Assembly (NCBI GenBank): GCA_948099385.1
Contig: CANUEZ040000020.1
Span: 8,883,501-8,947,500, forward strand
Reading direction: 5' to 3'
DNA length: 64,000 nucleotides
Origin: Fasciola hepatica
Lineage: Eukaryota; Platyhelminthes; Trematoda; Plagiorchiida; Fasciolidae
Made by a program: the position numbers and the translations under genes. This document shows positions 1 to 14,500 of the stretch, in pieces; position 1 is the first letter of the stretch; each line of letters opens with the position of its first letter. The notes beneath the pieces are model-generated. The model did no database searches, had not been told where the DNA came from, and saw nothing but the letters and a program-made list of their open reading frames with translations.

Positions 1-2361
1 TTAGCAACGGTGGATATGAAACACCATAGTGCTCTAATTAGAAAGCTTGGTTCATCAGATTATTGACTCAATTTTAGCAAACTATTTGATTGACAAGTTT
101 TTTGCTTAGCTTGCCCTAGTGAGCCACTTTGACGGACAAAATGATTCTTAGAACAATATTTGTCAATTTCACACCTTCACCCGGCACTCCTATTAGTTTA
201 TATTTTCATATAGAAACGCTGCGGATGTGAAGCGGAAACGTGCAAAAAATTGACGTTTTCACTATGCCTTTGTGAAATGTGCGAAAGAAAGTAAATTAAT
301 AAGTCGCTGGCTGAATTTACTGACAATGCTGTGGTCACCGAATTTATTTTTATTTTTATTCACCTATTTTTTCTCGGGTTCATTTATTTTGACCTACAAA
401 TAAAGCTAAATTTAGGATTAAATAGGAGACCAAAAATTTCAAGTAGTGTTAGGTAGTTTGTTTCAGAGCCATAACTAAAACCCATGTAACTCACAAGCGT
501 CGATAAGTTTCATGCTAATTGGACCAAATATGATTTGCTGTAGTACTAAAGAGCTTTGCACAATTAAAAACAATTTAAATGATTGAGGAAACACAAACAA
601 ACTTGAGTCATTGATTGCATTCGGAAGGCAAAGACGTGTACACGGGCCTTTTAGCATTACCAACTCTGCCAAAATGTGGTTCATCATGTCTAATGGGTAA
701 CACTCACTTGTCTCGGTGCATATCACGAGGAATCAAATCTTACTGAATTTGCCAGGGGGATTAAAGCGCTACACTTATCTTAGTGGCTCTGCTGAGAATT
801 TTATTTATACTTCTGTGAGGAGCACAGTTCATTCTAAACGGACCAGGATATATTAACCAGTTGCGCAGTTATAATATGGAGCTGCATGTTGTCAGCTCTA
901 CTTTGTTTGTACCGTGGTTCATTTACCTAAAAAAATAGGCAAAATTAGATTAATATCGAGAAAAAACATATTGGCTTGGATTTTCACACCAAGCTTGCCA
1001 TCTATCATTTTGTCCCTGAATTTTTTAAGTTTCTAAACACACTGTAAATAAAAAACTGCATCCACGCACAAAATGTTACATTAATCTTATAGTACCGGTG
1101 CATATTTACACCGGTGATAATATTAAGATACATCTTTATGTTTTTCACAGCGGAGTCAGCTAAGATCAAATATTCCCCAGTTCATTCATTGGAAGCACTT
1201 TGGAAGGAAAGTATTACGAGTAGCCTCTGATTTGTTGTTCTACCTTTCTTCAGACTTTAGAAACATTGGATCCCTGCATTACTGGCAAGATTAAAGCAAA
1301 TTCAAGGTTTTTATTTATTTTCAAATATCTTGATCGAACTATCTTTGCAAAGTAAGGGTTTTACTTTCCGAAAATTCCCCCGGAGCACATTTGTCAAGCG
1401 TAGGTTGGCGAACAAGCCTGTTTTTAGTGGTTCTTAATCATGCCAAAGCAACACAGTATATATGACTAGATGCACAAAGGATACGTAAACAAAAACTGTG
1501 TCCGGATCATTGTTCACACCTAGTATGGTACAGGATTATCCGGAGACCAGGTGTGAATGGACTAACATGTTCCCAACATGTAAGCTTCTGAACGTTTTTA
1601 GACCAAACACTGGGTAGTGAGTAGTCCAGCGTAGACTGAGTGCATGCACAAATTCTTTCCGAGCAAATAAAAGGGAGTTCTGGAGGTTAACTTCGGCTGC
1701 TTCCGCTGTGGCCAAGATGGAACTTCTTACACTAGGTGTAAAAATGACCCCTGACACGATTCTTGTTGACCATATCCCTTAAGCGTCTAGTTTCGTTTTC
1801 ATTTCAGAATAATTTACATGACCCAAATAGATTATCCAAATATGTTTCACTGGAATTCAACCTTTAGCCTTAATTATTTGTAGAAAAGTCGGTGGGAAAT
1901 TTGATATTCGCAGGAGATTTATCGACAAATTAAACTTCCATGTGTAAAATGTTTCATCGATATAATCACTGAGCAGCAATCGTGTTTGCTTATGTATGCG
2001 GTTTAGAAAGAGGAAAAGACATTTCTGTAAAAGCACTTGAAAACAGCTGTTTGTTACAGCAGTTAGACTGAATTCAGGGCCTCACCAGTTTTCATACCTA
2101 ATAAGTGAACCCAATATTGTCTGTATTTTTTTGATTATACCAAAAATACAACAGGAATAATTTCGTTTCTGCTTGCCTTGGGAATATATTTTAGCAACGA
2201 AAAAGAAGTGATCCTAAATTTCTGAGCAATCTAGAACATTGTAAGAGATTTTGAATTGATTGCTCGTTAACGGTTACGGAAAGTTTCCCAAACAAATGTT
2301 GATAGAATATTGGCATTGGTGCACTCAATTATATATTTTTTTATTGCTTTCGTTGTGACAG
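1..2361 (+). other. Intron sequence upstream of the first visible plastin exon
   Basis: No recognisable exon was found here. The exon that follows opens with one base completing a split codon, so the gene has an upstream exon, and this stretch is read as the preceding intron, running past the window edge. The missing plastin parts are two EF-hands and the first half of CH1. I looked for the CH1 start (a Phe-Val-Asn-Trp-like motif) and did not see it. The stretch ends in a pyrimidine-rich acceptor with AG at 2360-2361. A 7-bp perfect hairpin at 1094-1115 is the only structure noted. Confidence 0.6.
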
Positions 2362-2572
2362 CAAAATCATCAACTGCTCATCACCTGGTACTATCGACCA
2401 ACGGGCGATGAATATAAGCAAGAATTTAACAACGTTTCAAATGCACGAAAACATCACTTTGGCTCTAAACAGCGCTCGAGCAATTGGCTGTAACGTTGTC
2501 AATATTGGAGCTGGTGATATTCTCAATGGTACCAAACATCTTCTTTTGGGTTTACTTTGGCAAATAATCAAG
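2362..2572 (+). CDS. Plastin exon, second half of CH1
   Basis: This exon has 1 + 210 nt, so it begins with the last base of a split codon (probably Ser) and then gives 70 residues. It reads from [15 protein letters not shown] through [14 protein letters not shown] to [10 protein letters not shown], which lines up with the KMINLS...LGLLWQIIK part of animal plastins, the back half of CH1. The acceptor is a pyrimidine tract with AG at 2360-2361 and the donor is GTAAGC at 2573. Reading continues open into the intron to 2821, but that extension has no plastin similarity. Confidence 0.95.
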
Positions 2573-5500
2573 GTAAGCTGTAAAAATCAGATAAAATATC
2601 TTGACACATTTGTCACTAATTTCTACAAGCACTACCAACAAAGCTTTATTGTCGTGAATCCTAACCTTACCTATAGTTTTGTCAGAGTGGAAATAGGGCA
2701 AAAACGTATGCGCCAGGAAGCCGTTAGGGCAAATATTTTGCAAAGTAACAACATCTGTTTTTGTGTCCAACCCAAATTTAGCACAAGTAAACAGCTTCTG
2801 TTGACAACAGATACGTTTTAATCTCAGTTAAGTATTTCACCAATATCAGTCCAAAGGTTCAATTCCCATATTTGTGCGAAGTATATACATATAATTATGT
2901 GCTGAATTATTAGTAACCAGTGAAAAGAAATACTTAAGATTAATAGAAAGTTCAACGGCACTACCTGGAAACAAGGAGGTAAAAAGTAGTACGTAAACTC
3001 GATAGTTTACATTATATTAGAATAGTGCTACTGCTGACGTTCTTCATACGGAGTTGATACTGTTTTCCTTTTTATAAACTTGAATAATGAGCACCTCTGA
3101 AAATTGTATAACCTCATAGTTCAGTGAAATTACGGCTAAAACGAAAGAGGACTTGGAAAACAGAGTCTACGATAAGAGCGAAAAAGAGAATATGGTCGTG
3201 TTTATCAGAGGTTTATAATATTAGGAAAAAAGCTCTTCTGCTGAAGCCGTGTAAATAGCTAATTTTTTCATTACATAGTTGCGCATGAGCGCAGTGGAAG
3301 GGTTATTTTACGTCATAGCCAGGAAGGCCAGCTATACTACTGGGGATAATCGGCAGCCAGACTCAGAGATTTGGAGTGGAGAAGAATTACAAAGGATCCC
3401 AGTGGGTCATGTTACTCTATGTTTGAAAGCAGGCTTGGCACCGGAATAAAACTGAGTTAGATGAGCACGAAGTTGATCTGGATAAATGGAATTCATTATT
3501 CTAACATCAGAACAGCAATTAAAATGCAACATATCCCTTGTAAGAAAGCAACGTATTCAATGTTATGCATAAATAGCGAGCACTTGTGTGTTTCTTCGCT
3601 GGATACAATATAGGAGAGAAGAATTCCTGATTGAATTGTCATCTGCTAAGGTGAAGCGCAGAGTATTATGCACACGAAACAAATTACTACGTGAAATGCT
3701 AAAGGTCTTCAGACTTGGGTAGTTGGGACTTCCGTTGAGCATGGCCCCGGATGGCATTTCTTGGCGCATAATGTCCTCTGAGGCGAGTAGTGGTTGAAGA
3801 GGAGAGAGGCTAAGGGTGGGCAGTACAGGACAGGATAAGCTTAACCAGTGAAGTTGGCGCTCTACGATTCCCGGTTGGAATATAGATCTTTTTACTTAGA
3901 GGCTAGATACCATGAGGATACGGTTTAGTGTTGCGACCAGTGGAACTTTTGCATTCAGGAACTTTCTTTATTGTCATGATACTATTAGTACGTCTCTTCT
4001 TACTCCTTTTATAATTTTTGATAACTCGCAATCGAGGTTACCACTGAGAAGTAGCAGCAAAGACACTCTAACTCAACACATTTTCAGTGGTTATTAGAAA
4101 TGGGCTGAAGTATCAAATGTAGGCAACAAAGTGGTATGAAAAAATATCTCACACCTCACCTATAATACTTTTTGAGGAGTAAGTGGTAATTTCAAAATCC
4201 CTAGGGGCCAGGATAGAGATGAAAGATACTAGTTACCAAGAAAACACAAAAATGAAAAATATTCATTTGATCTGATAAATGAGATTGCGCTCAAAATAAT
4301 GCACGCCTTTGTGAAGCAGACGTACCAGAGTCTGAATATGACACCATGTGACTGAGTTTATTGCGTAAAGGAACGCTACTGAATGTAAGTCTGATTTCAT
4401 TGGAACAGATTTTATGAGGTTTCTGATGTATTAAAGTGCAGAAAATGTGAAGTGGTTATTGTTATGACCCACGAGTTCTTTTCTTCGGCTTGTGTGGGAA
4501 CATGCGCATACAATCTCAACTTGCGACTTCAACAGCTCCAGCCGAACTCGGGCATCCAGTTAGGTTCATGCCTCGGTAGGACAATTAGGTTGTTAACAAC
4601 ATTTGCCAAATTAATAATTAATCCATTGACTCGTTTGCATCGGACTTTAGATGACTGCTCGATCGGCAAAAGGGGTTCCGTCTTGAGTAATTCGATAAAT
4701 TATTGGTCACTGATTATTCACTCCGGCCTGGCACACTCGATTTGGATAGAGAGCTTGCTTCAAAAAATTATTTTTGTTTGTTTTTATCTTTCCAACAGAG
4801 ACGAAAGTAGTAGAAAAGAGAAAAGTGATCACCAAAAATGTACACGTAATTCAGCAGGAAGTATTAAGAAGCATTTACATAAAACTGGAAGATTGAGAAA
4901 GCAAACATCTTTATGAAAGCTCTAATGTTGGTCGTACCAGAAATTATCGGAAGAAAAAAGCCCAAAAGAATCTTTGGTTTCATGAAATAAAGCTCCTGAA
5001 AAACCAAAATTCGGGAAGTCGACCAAAATTTTCTTGTGCCAGATCGAGTGGGAGTTCTTGCGAACATCCCGGGATAGCAAATTAGTTTGCCATTGACATC
5101 ATTTTTTAAGCAACAAAATTGGGAAAAAGACAAGAGCAGACTGCACGTAGATCTGTTGGAAGAAAACTTATTTGATTTTTGATCAGGAAAGTTTGCGTGC
5201 AGAATGTGAACGAAGTTGTTCTACATACATTATAATGTTCACTTTAAAAACGACAGATGGCACATCGAATTTTCATCGTATCATTCAGTTCAAGTATTTT
5301 TAGGTCATAAACAATTTTATATTTATCAAATAATTTGAGTAGAGGTTACCACGTCTGAGGAAAAAGCAGAGGGAAAATCCCCAAGAGAGTTTGCTTCTGC
5401 AGACGATTTGAAAAAATAAATATGTGTGCCCACGTTGCTACGTTGCTGACCGTCAGCTTGACGAACGTATCTTCGTTTATCACGAAAATATAGTACATTA

Positions 5501-8500
5501 GTTAAATGAAAGCCCATAACAGTGACACAAAAGATGGCTTCAAACAACTTGAATTTACTGGAGGGCATTTTGTTATAGACTAGAGAGGCAAGATGTTTCG
5601 CTTACAATCCATTTTTATAAGTGACGCCTTCTTGGCTTAGGAAAGTTTGCAATAAACATATACTCTTCTTAGAGAGTAAACTACCTAATATTTATGTTAG
5701 AGGTTTAACGTAAGTGATGAAGGAAGTGCACTTCAGGAGCAAGACTCTGAAACATCATGCAAACCACATCATCCAGCCAATGCGTATCGCTCGAAAAATG
5801 CGACTAGCAGTGGACAAAGAAGGTAGTGAAGATGGTAAGGTTAGTCCGCTGCACCAAGTAAAGATGAAAAGGCAAGTTGTAAAACGGAGAAGGAACATAA
5901 GTACACGGGGATCAAGGCTGTGTTAAGAGCCAGACATACGAGTGTGTAGAATGAGTGGTTGAAAGAGGCTGGTAATCAGGCAGAAATCTCCTACTATGCA
6001 ATCCGAGTTTTTATATTGGCAGAGTAGCTGGATCAGCAACTGTTGTGGATGATGAATCCCCGGAAATTTCCAAAGCGGAGACCAATCTTTATGCAAAATA
6101 TTGCTTAGGCTCAGGGTAAACATATCGAACACGAAATAATCGCTTCTACTTGCTGCTTTGAAACGAACAGATTGGTTATTAAAGGAAATTCAGAACTTTG
6201 GCCACTTAAAATAAAACCCACAAGTATAACTATGAAAATCGGGATGGCCAGTTATTGGGACAGGAGGTAAGGCGAAGAAGGTACCCGGTTTTAAAATGGA
6301 TAACGCTTACATAAAAGAGTGAGAAAAATGAATTTGAATGCTTTTGTAAAAGTGAACAAAGTAGCGTGAAACAGGAACCATGGAATTTGGGCAGCGCAAT
6401 CTGCGAGTGAGAGCGTCTGTGGGGAAACTGAGTGGGGTATCGGCTGGTGTAATACTGGAAAATATTGTCACGAGTTGGACGAAGCCCTAAAATCTGAGAT
6501 GTAATCTCGCTCTAGGTCAAACAAAGCAATTCATTACCAACATTTAAGAAGTAAAGGTGGTTTTATGTCCCAAAACACTTTTTATTAAGTGTCTGTGTTT
6601 TGAAAAACTGAGCAAAAGGTCAGAATTTTACCGTGTAGAAGTTTTTTCAGTTAGATAGGGTAACAAATTTTACTTGAGGGCTTCGTAGTTAGAGAAATTC
6701 TAATATTCGCTAAGTAATCCCAATTTATCCGTTGGTGGAAAAGCGAATAACGAACAAGCTTTTTCCAGTGACTCCATCCCCGTGGCCAAAGCAGTTACAT
6801 TTTTAGGCCTGAAAAGCCTAATTTCTGAATAAAGCTTTTGTCAAATATGTTTGAATAGTCATAAAAATTGGTATTGCCTGGTTAAAAAAGGATGGGAAGG
6901 CAATTATTGCTGTTCTGTGGTTTGGAGGAGGATTTGGACGTGGGTTTCGCGGATTACCGTTATTCAATCAGGATCAAAAGGGCCAGCTTCATAGCCATAT
7001 TAAGTTCGCAGTTCGGTTTCGATAAGTGGTCAGGATGGTTGGAGTGTCCCAGTTAAATACTTTCAGAAAAAAGTGGTGTATATAGTAATCTGCCCACTTC
7101 AACCTATGCCTTTTCTCAACGATGTCTACTTGCGACTTTTGGGGCCTTCGCAGGAACAGCCTAATAACACTTGATACAAATAAAGGGCTCGTAAATTGTG
7201 CGTTTCAAACCTAACTGATTTTTATTCACCTTATTTCCAATACATGATATTATTACAATATTTAAGGATGGGGTCGCGAATAATAAGAGGTTGTCAACTG
7301 TAGAAGTGACCGGTAGCGGGACCAGGTTTTGAAAGCGGAACAGAAGGACCGAAAGCCCAACGTGATGAACGTCTGACCACCTAAAAATGTAATTGCTTCG
7401 GTAAAGAGGACGGTGTTATTGAAAACCGGCTTGTTCGTCGTTCTCGTTTTCTTTATAATTCAAACATGATTTCCACCTAACGTCTGGAAGACATTTAAGC
7501 TGACCATTTTTAAGGCAAAGGAGTTTTTTATGCTGCTCTCGCTTCTCTAATTTTCGCGTGTTGGAAGGCATTCAAACAAATCTGATTTTACTCCCATATC
7601 ATAACTTTCTAAAGTTCATAATCTAAAATTTGTTTTCAGAAGTATTCAGTGAATGTCATTTTTTAATTTTTATCAGATCGGCTTGCTCAAACAGATAAAT
7701 GTTGTTGCCCACGCAGAACTGGCAACGCTTCTTGATGGTGACGAAACAATTTCTGACTTTGCCAAGCTATCACCTGAAGACATACTGATTCGCTGGGTGA
7801 ACTACCATCTTCAGGGGACGGAGAGTGACACACGTATGCACAACTTTACTATGGATATTCGGGTTAGTGAATCTTGTGTTTTACTTTTCAACCGATGGAG
7901 CAAACATTTGTGGGGTCTACTTTCGCAAAGTTTTATAATTTGTGGCCTAAAACCGATATATGTGTTCACACCTACTGTTATTGGAATAACAGGATACTCA
8001 GTAGCCTCCTGGGAAACCTCAGAAATTATTGCTGAAGGCCTTTTTTATACGTGAAAGCTTTTCTTTCCGTAGATTTCGGTTGAAGAAGGATCCTAAGGTC
8101 CAAGTTTCGTTCATTCGGATTTTCGCCTAAATGTTGCAAAATGAAGCCGAAAAGCTCATAGTGGGAGTCCACCTTGTAGATTATGCAAAAGAAGTGTGCA
8201 GTTTTGCTAAAAATAAGGGTAAAACAGTATTTATTAGGTATCTCAGGATGTTCTTTTTGCACTTCTTACTACGAGAAACCCTGGTTTCAGCATCCGTACA
8301 AGTGTGAAACAACGGTGCTCGACCTCCGAATATTGCTAAGCGATTCGCATTTGTAAAACCAACATAAGATAGGAATAAATGTAAACATATGTTAATCATT
8401 TAGTGATTCTGTGTCATTTGTATGTACCAAGTACAAAGTCGCAGCATTGGATAAGGCTCATTTTACATCTGACTGCAAAGCCAGTATGCTAATTGTGTAC

Positions 8501-11500
8501 CAATTCACGTGTGTGCCAATGCTAGAATAAGGCCGTTTCGATCCAGTGAATCACACCAAAGACTTCTAATTTGCATTCGCGCCGAAAAGTCAAATGACAA
8601 GTGGAGGCCTCTAAGACCCCGGCTTATCGGTGGGTAGACTGTGCGAATGTAACGCGAATATGAGTTCGGCCTTTTGAAGAAAACAAGGTCGTATTAAGTC
8701 TGTATTTATTCTGAAACTCAGTTACAACGGGAACCCTGAAAAAATCCCTAATCGGGCAGATCAGGCAAGCCTTATACATTTTTTTCTCTGTTTCCTGCTT
8801 CCGTGGACAAGGTATAATTATCAATCACAGGTTTCTTTGAGTCTGATACAAAGGACCAATTTGGTTATCAATAATTTAGATGAACTATGTGCTCTACGTT
8901 GTGTAAAGGCCTTTGTCAGATTGTATACGATCTATTAGGCAGACCATATAGAATCACCCTGTTAAATCATCAAAATACCTCACGGAATTTAGTGAAAAAT
9001 GAACTGCTTAGAACTACTAGCTAATCAAATACGCTACGAAAGTCATACTCTTATTTGTAAGGCTCATGACTACAAATAGATGCAAATAGATGCTGCGAAT
9101 GATTCACAAAAGACCATCTAGAATATACGTGTGGAATTCAATAGGGGTTAGAGGAGCCAGACACATTTAGATGAGGGAAAATCCACCAGTGTTTTGCCTC
9201 AAACATTTCATACTGCAAGCTGGTTTTCAGGTTCCCTTCCAGGTCTTTGCAAGTACACTGGGATTCAAAAATCTATAGGGCTATTAGTTATCTGCTTCAC
9301 AGATATATTCGCAGTTTATCGGGAATAGCAAAACTGTAAAAAACAGGAAACGGCTACAGGAATGATCGAGTCACATACCTAAGAGCCACACTCTGAGAGA
9401 AAAGTGAGCACTTGCAGAGTAAACCACGACAACCCAAACACTTTCTATGTGGGAACAAGTGGATAGAAAAAATGCCGCAGGCAGAAAGATAACCCGGACT
9501 GACTGCTTCGCACAAAAACATTATTAGGGTCAGTTGGATCAACATGAGAGTATCGTTACGCTGTACTGAAACTCAAACAATCGCGGGAAACCACGGAAGC
9601 TCTGTAGAACTGAGTCATCCTTGCCGGAAATTATTACAAGTGCACAGCCATTGAATCCCAGAGTGGGATAACCCAGAGTGGATGCCAAACAAATCATTGA
9701 GAGCCAGCTCGGGTAGCCCCTTAGCGGACATGTGAGACTCGTAAGCACACACAACCCGAACATGTTTCTATACTAACGGAACATAGAGAATAGTGAGGGA
9801 AAGAACACGCAAAGCAAAAGCATGCACACGACTAAACTTAAGGCGGTAGCACAAGAATCGGTCTCAATGCATAGTGGATATGAAAACGGACTACATAAAA
9901 GTATATATTCTGTTATTTGAATTGTCTTGCTTGTTCGGTACGGCTGTATATACTTTCAAGGGCAAGTGACATGTCAGTTATTAATATCTCCTTTGGGAAG
10001 AAACTGTCAACCGCACGGTAAATTGCAGTCGTTGTTCCTTAGAAAAAAGATAACTGACAAAAAAATGTGGGAAACTGGCATTTACTTGTGTTAACGGTGT
10101 GGTCTACATCTTTCGGTCTGCTTGTAATTTTAAATGTGATAACTGTCCTTTGTTCAGTGGCACAGTTGCGGCTGTTTTAGTAGCTTCCGTACACTTTTGG
10201 TTTTTGAAGGTTTACAGAAACTCTATAAGCACTCCTGAAGCCTTTATCAAAAACGGACCAAGTTACAGGGAAAACGGCAGGCTTAAACTAGTCCGCTGTT
10301 CATTTATCACTTGAAAACTTCCATAAAGTACAAAAAATCTGACTTGATTTGGGGCTGAAAGGCTTGATATCTTTCAGGTAGCCACTAGCAAGTCTCGAGT
10401 TCAGCTTTTTGTAAAATATGTACAAGAGTGCTTTAAAACAAGATGAAGTTTTAGCAGTCTTCAGCAAATTTGTTTTGTTGGCAAATTATCAGCTCCTCAG
10501 ACTCTCTTCGAAAAAATGCCAATGATATGCTCGAACCTGCATGCAACCTATACCTTATGAAGAGTGATGGCATAAGCCCCAGCTTCAATATTAGACGAGG
10601 ATTTGAAATTCTAAAATTTTAGTATGAAAAATGGAATGCCAAACTATAAAATTGTCGTCAAAAAGTTGTTTTAGAATGAATATGTTGCGTGCTACAATCA
10701 AAGATGCCTGATTATTCAGCTTTCGATCATATGAAAAGCCGTCCATTCCGGTTTCATCGACAATCGGTACTTTGTTTGTTTCATTTTTCTGGTGAGAAAA
10801 TCGTTTCAATAAAACTTAGAAAAGTACTTACCAAAAACAGTGCGAATACGATACTTTCAGTTCTGCTGCATTCTTGAGCGGGCTGGACAGAATGCCATTT
10901 TTCTCATTCATTTCATCATCTCCCTCCAAGGCAGTCTTTGGCAATTTTTAAATAAAACCTCCCACATTTTACTGCATTGTGATCCTAAACCCCGCAATGA
11001 GATCGCGTTTTAAAATGAAGTAATTTATGAACTCGAGCAGACACTGATTTCGAAATCTCATTTAGAGGCTGAAGTGCAGAATAAAACACTGAAAAAGCGA
11101 CACCAGATTAGCAACAAATCTGATATAATGAAGAATTAGCAGGTCGTGCGAGGGCTATCCAGCTTTAGCAACGCCACTAAACCTCTGTTAAAAAGCGGCA
11201 GTATCTGTAGTTATTCAGAGTGTTTTGAAGCACTCAGGATCAGCCCTCTTTTCTTCCACACTGAAATCTAGCGAACAGAGAATACTTGCTGTTTAGTCTA
11301 ATGGTGCTTTTCCCCAGAATAATTATAAATTCTCCAGTGTTCATGTTTTTTTTTATTTCAGAATTGTGAGGTGTACGCTTATCTCGTGGAGAAGATCGCG
11401 CCCCCTGAAAAGAAACAATTTATGCATTCTGCTCGGGTGAGCTATATTTGTTTATGCTACTCACGAGTAGGTACATTATGAAAACAAATCCTGGCTAAAG

Positions 11501-14500
11501 TGTGAACAGGCTGTCTTGTGCTCATTTCTTAGAAATTATAAGGTGATGAGGGCTGAAATACACCGTAGTGATACCATGAGTGTGTTTTTGATACTCGGCT
11601 GGCCACTTGTAATGACTTGATAATAAATAAATAGATTTGATCACAACTTTGTACGTCTTCTATTTTCAAGGCAATTTTGGATGCCGTAGACCTAGTTCAA
11701 CGGGCTGAAATGGTGCTACAAAATGCAGAACAATTAGATTGCCGAGTTTTCGTACGACCGCAAGATATTGTCAGTGGTTCGCAACGTCTCAACCTAGCAT
11801 TCTTGGCGAATCTTTTCCACGGATACCCTGCTTTGGATAAGCCTCCACACGTGGAAGAAAAAGTTGCTGAAATTGGAGAAACCAGAGAAGAAAAAAGTGA
11901 GTGCACAGGTTGCTGCTGTGCTCCTTTCTTACCACAAAAAATCAATGGTAAAACAATCTCACGCCTGCTCAATATTTACATTTATTTCAAGGTCTGTTCC
12001 GCCCGTCTTTCAACCTTTAATTATCACTTGAGACCATGCACCGGTAAGCATGGGACTTATAAATTGACAAAGCAAGTTGTTCCTTTTAGAACCGAAGGGG
12101 TCTATATATCTTATATTTCATCAAGCTGACTAGCTGACTTTTTATCAATGTACCTTTATATTATGAAATTAAAAATATATTTATATGTCAAAACTGGTAT
12201 TCTTAACGAAATCGTTGGGTCGGTACCAAGTTAGCTCAGGGTGATATGAATTTACCATGTGAAATCAATAAATCTCTGGTTATGGCGTTAGAAAAGTCTG
12301 TCTAAATGATTGATCGCCTCGGTGAAACAAGCTGACGTTAACTAAAGCGCCATGACTGCAGATATGAACCACTCATCTTTTTAAAAAAAGGTAAGTTTGA
12401 CAAAAGTGTATTATATTTGATGATGATAACGATGATGACGATGTGTTCTCACTAGGTACTCCCGGGAACAGTACCACGTTCTGAATGTATGATTTTCTAC
12501 CGAATTTCATGGACAGCTTATCGTAACTGGATCAACTCAATGGGCATTACTCCAGTCGTGAATTATCTATACAGTGATCTTACAGACGGCATTGTTCTGC
12601 TCAAACTGTTTGATGTGATCAAGCGTGATACAGTGGACTGGACTCAAGTGCATTCAGAACTATGCCCAACTGCAGCGAAGGCCAATTTTCAAAAACTAGG
12701 TAAGTCACATTTTCTGGGTCCATTCGATTCAAGCTATCAAAGCAATAGTTGAATGATTTGCATAAGCTAAAATATTCACGTATTTTCATGGGAAAATGTA
12801 CTTCTTGATAATTTTTGTGAAGTTTTCGGGGATTCTTGTTGAGAAGTCAGGGGATGGCACGTATATATACCTACAACTTGAAAAGTTTATCATTTATCAA
12901 ATAGCTCCAGAAAACGAGAACCATATATTTCTCTCTCTTTTTAGAGAACTGCAATCACGCAATTCTATTGGGTCGGAGATCTGGTTTTAGCCTTGTTGGT
13001 GTGGCCGGGGCAGATCTGAGTGAAGGAAAGCGCGTAATGACATTAGCATTGCTGTGGCAGCTTATGAAAGCCTATACACTATCGCTGCTATCACGGCTGA
13101 CTAGAGTGCAAACGAAAAATACTGCTGGAAAGCCTTCCAAAGTGCTTACGTTGACGGCCGAAGACGAAATAATATCCTGGGCAAATGAAAAAATGAAACA
13201 AGCCGGCAAATCTTCAAGAATTTCGTCAGCACATGGCTTTTCCGATCCAAGTCTCGTTTCTGGAATCACAGTGATCGATCTAATTGATGCAATTCGTCCT
13301 GGAATGGTGGATTACAACGTGGTGCTTCCTGGCAAGTCGAAGCAGGTAGGATGGCCTTCAAAGTACAACTAACAGAAAAATATATTTGGTGTCGCTCATT
13401 ATAGCTGAGCATGATTCTCGACAGGCAGGTTTAGAGTCCCTTCAAATAGACTTCATGGTTTCTGCTTGATTCATACTGTTTCCCCGACTGGTTTTTAAAA
13501 CTCAATCTTCATTTTCACCAGAGTAACCTTAATGAAGGCTAAACGTGAACGTACACGTACAAAACAGATGGTCGAAGAGCCTGAAAGAATTTCAACCAAA
13601 AGAGTTTGGGACTGATAATTTTGTTGAGAATAATGGAACCATGTAGACCTAGTGGAACATTTCACCTTCATTTTTAGTAGAAGCAATATAAGACGATAAA
13701 TTCCGCCAGTTTTCTCGAAGCAGGAAATCTGTTTTATTGGCAAAGGAATCCAAACGTGATAGTGTTATGCTTAAATGGGTCAGTTTGGCTGGCGACAAAG
13801 GGTTGCTGCAGGGATGGCAATATAGGGAATGTTCCGATTATCTTACTTTCCCAAGCAATTCCAGTGACGAAAAAACTTTAGTTTTTCTTTTTACTTTTTT
13901 TTCTTGTTGGTAACTTCCCAGTTATTGTACAGCAAACTGAGATCAGCGAGATGCTTCATACCACTGGTATAAAGCAGTGTGCAGCGCGATGAAGAACCTG
14001 GATAATGGGAGATAGAGTATGGATTTTTTCCTTTTATTCTGCTAGTTTGTTTAGATTCATTACATTTAGATTTATTTATGCCACTTTAAAACGACCTTGT
14101 AAAGTTATTTCTTTGATGGTGCAAGCAAACCCAGGTAGTCTTTCAGGATATATAATGCACTCTTTAAAAATAAAGAGTTCAGTCACACCATAGTAAAAAC
14201 TTTGAGCTCTTTCTGAATACCTATTACCGTACAAACTCCTGACTGAAATGGAAGTCGCCCATTCATCGGTAGGCGTCAATTCCGGAAAGCCTTCCAATTT
14301 TGTTGAACATCGGTGAAAACTTGAAAATCAAGTGTGGGCAACATTTTCTACGGCATACATAAGTCCATCTACCTTGATGCATTAGAAAGTTGAAACTCAT
14401 AACAGTTTTATTAGACCATTTAATCCGCGAGCCAAAAGAAACTGGGAGTGCTTCATCTTTTTGACTGTTACTAGTGATCTCCAAGTTTCATCCATAGTTA

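Noticed and set aside
1094..1115. Perfect 7-bp hairpin ACCGGTG/CACCGGT
   Set aside because: Isolated and at chance size.
2573..2821. Extension of the first plastin exon into the intron as an open frame
   Set aside because: A consensus GTAAGC donor and the exact phase of the next plastin exon show the exon ends at 2572.
4452..4916. 154-codon open frame in the first plastin intron
   Set aside because: No recognisable similarity. With roughly 60% AT and thousands of frames in the window, a frame of this length is expected by chance about as often as not.
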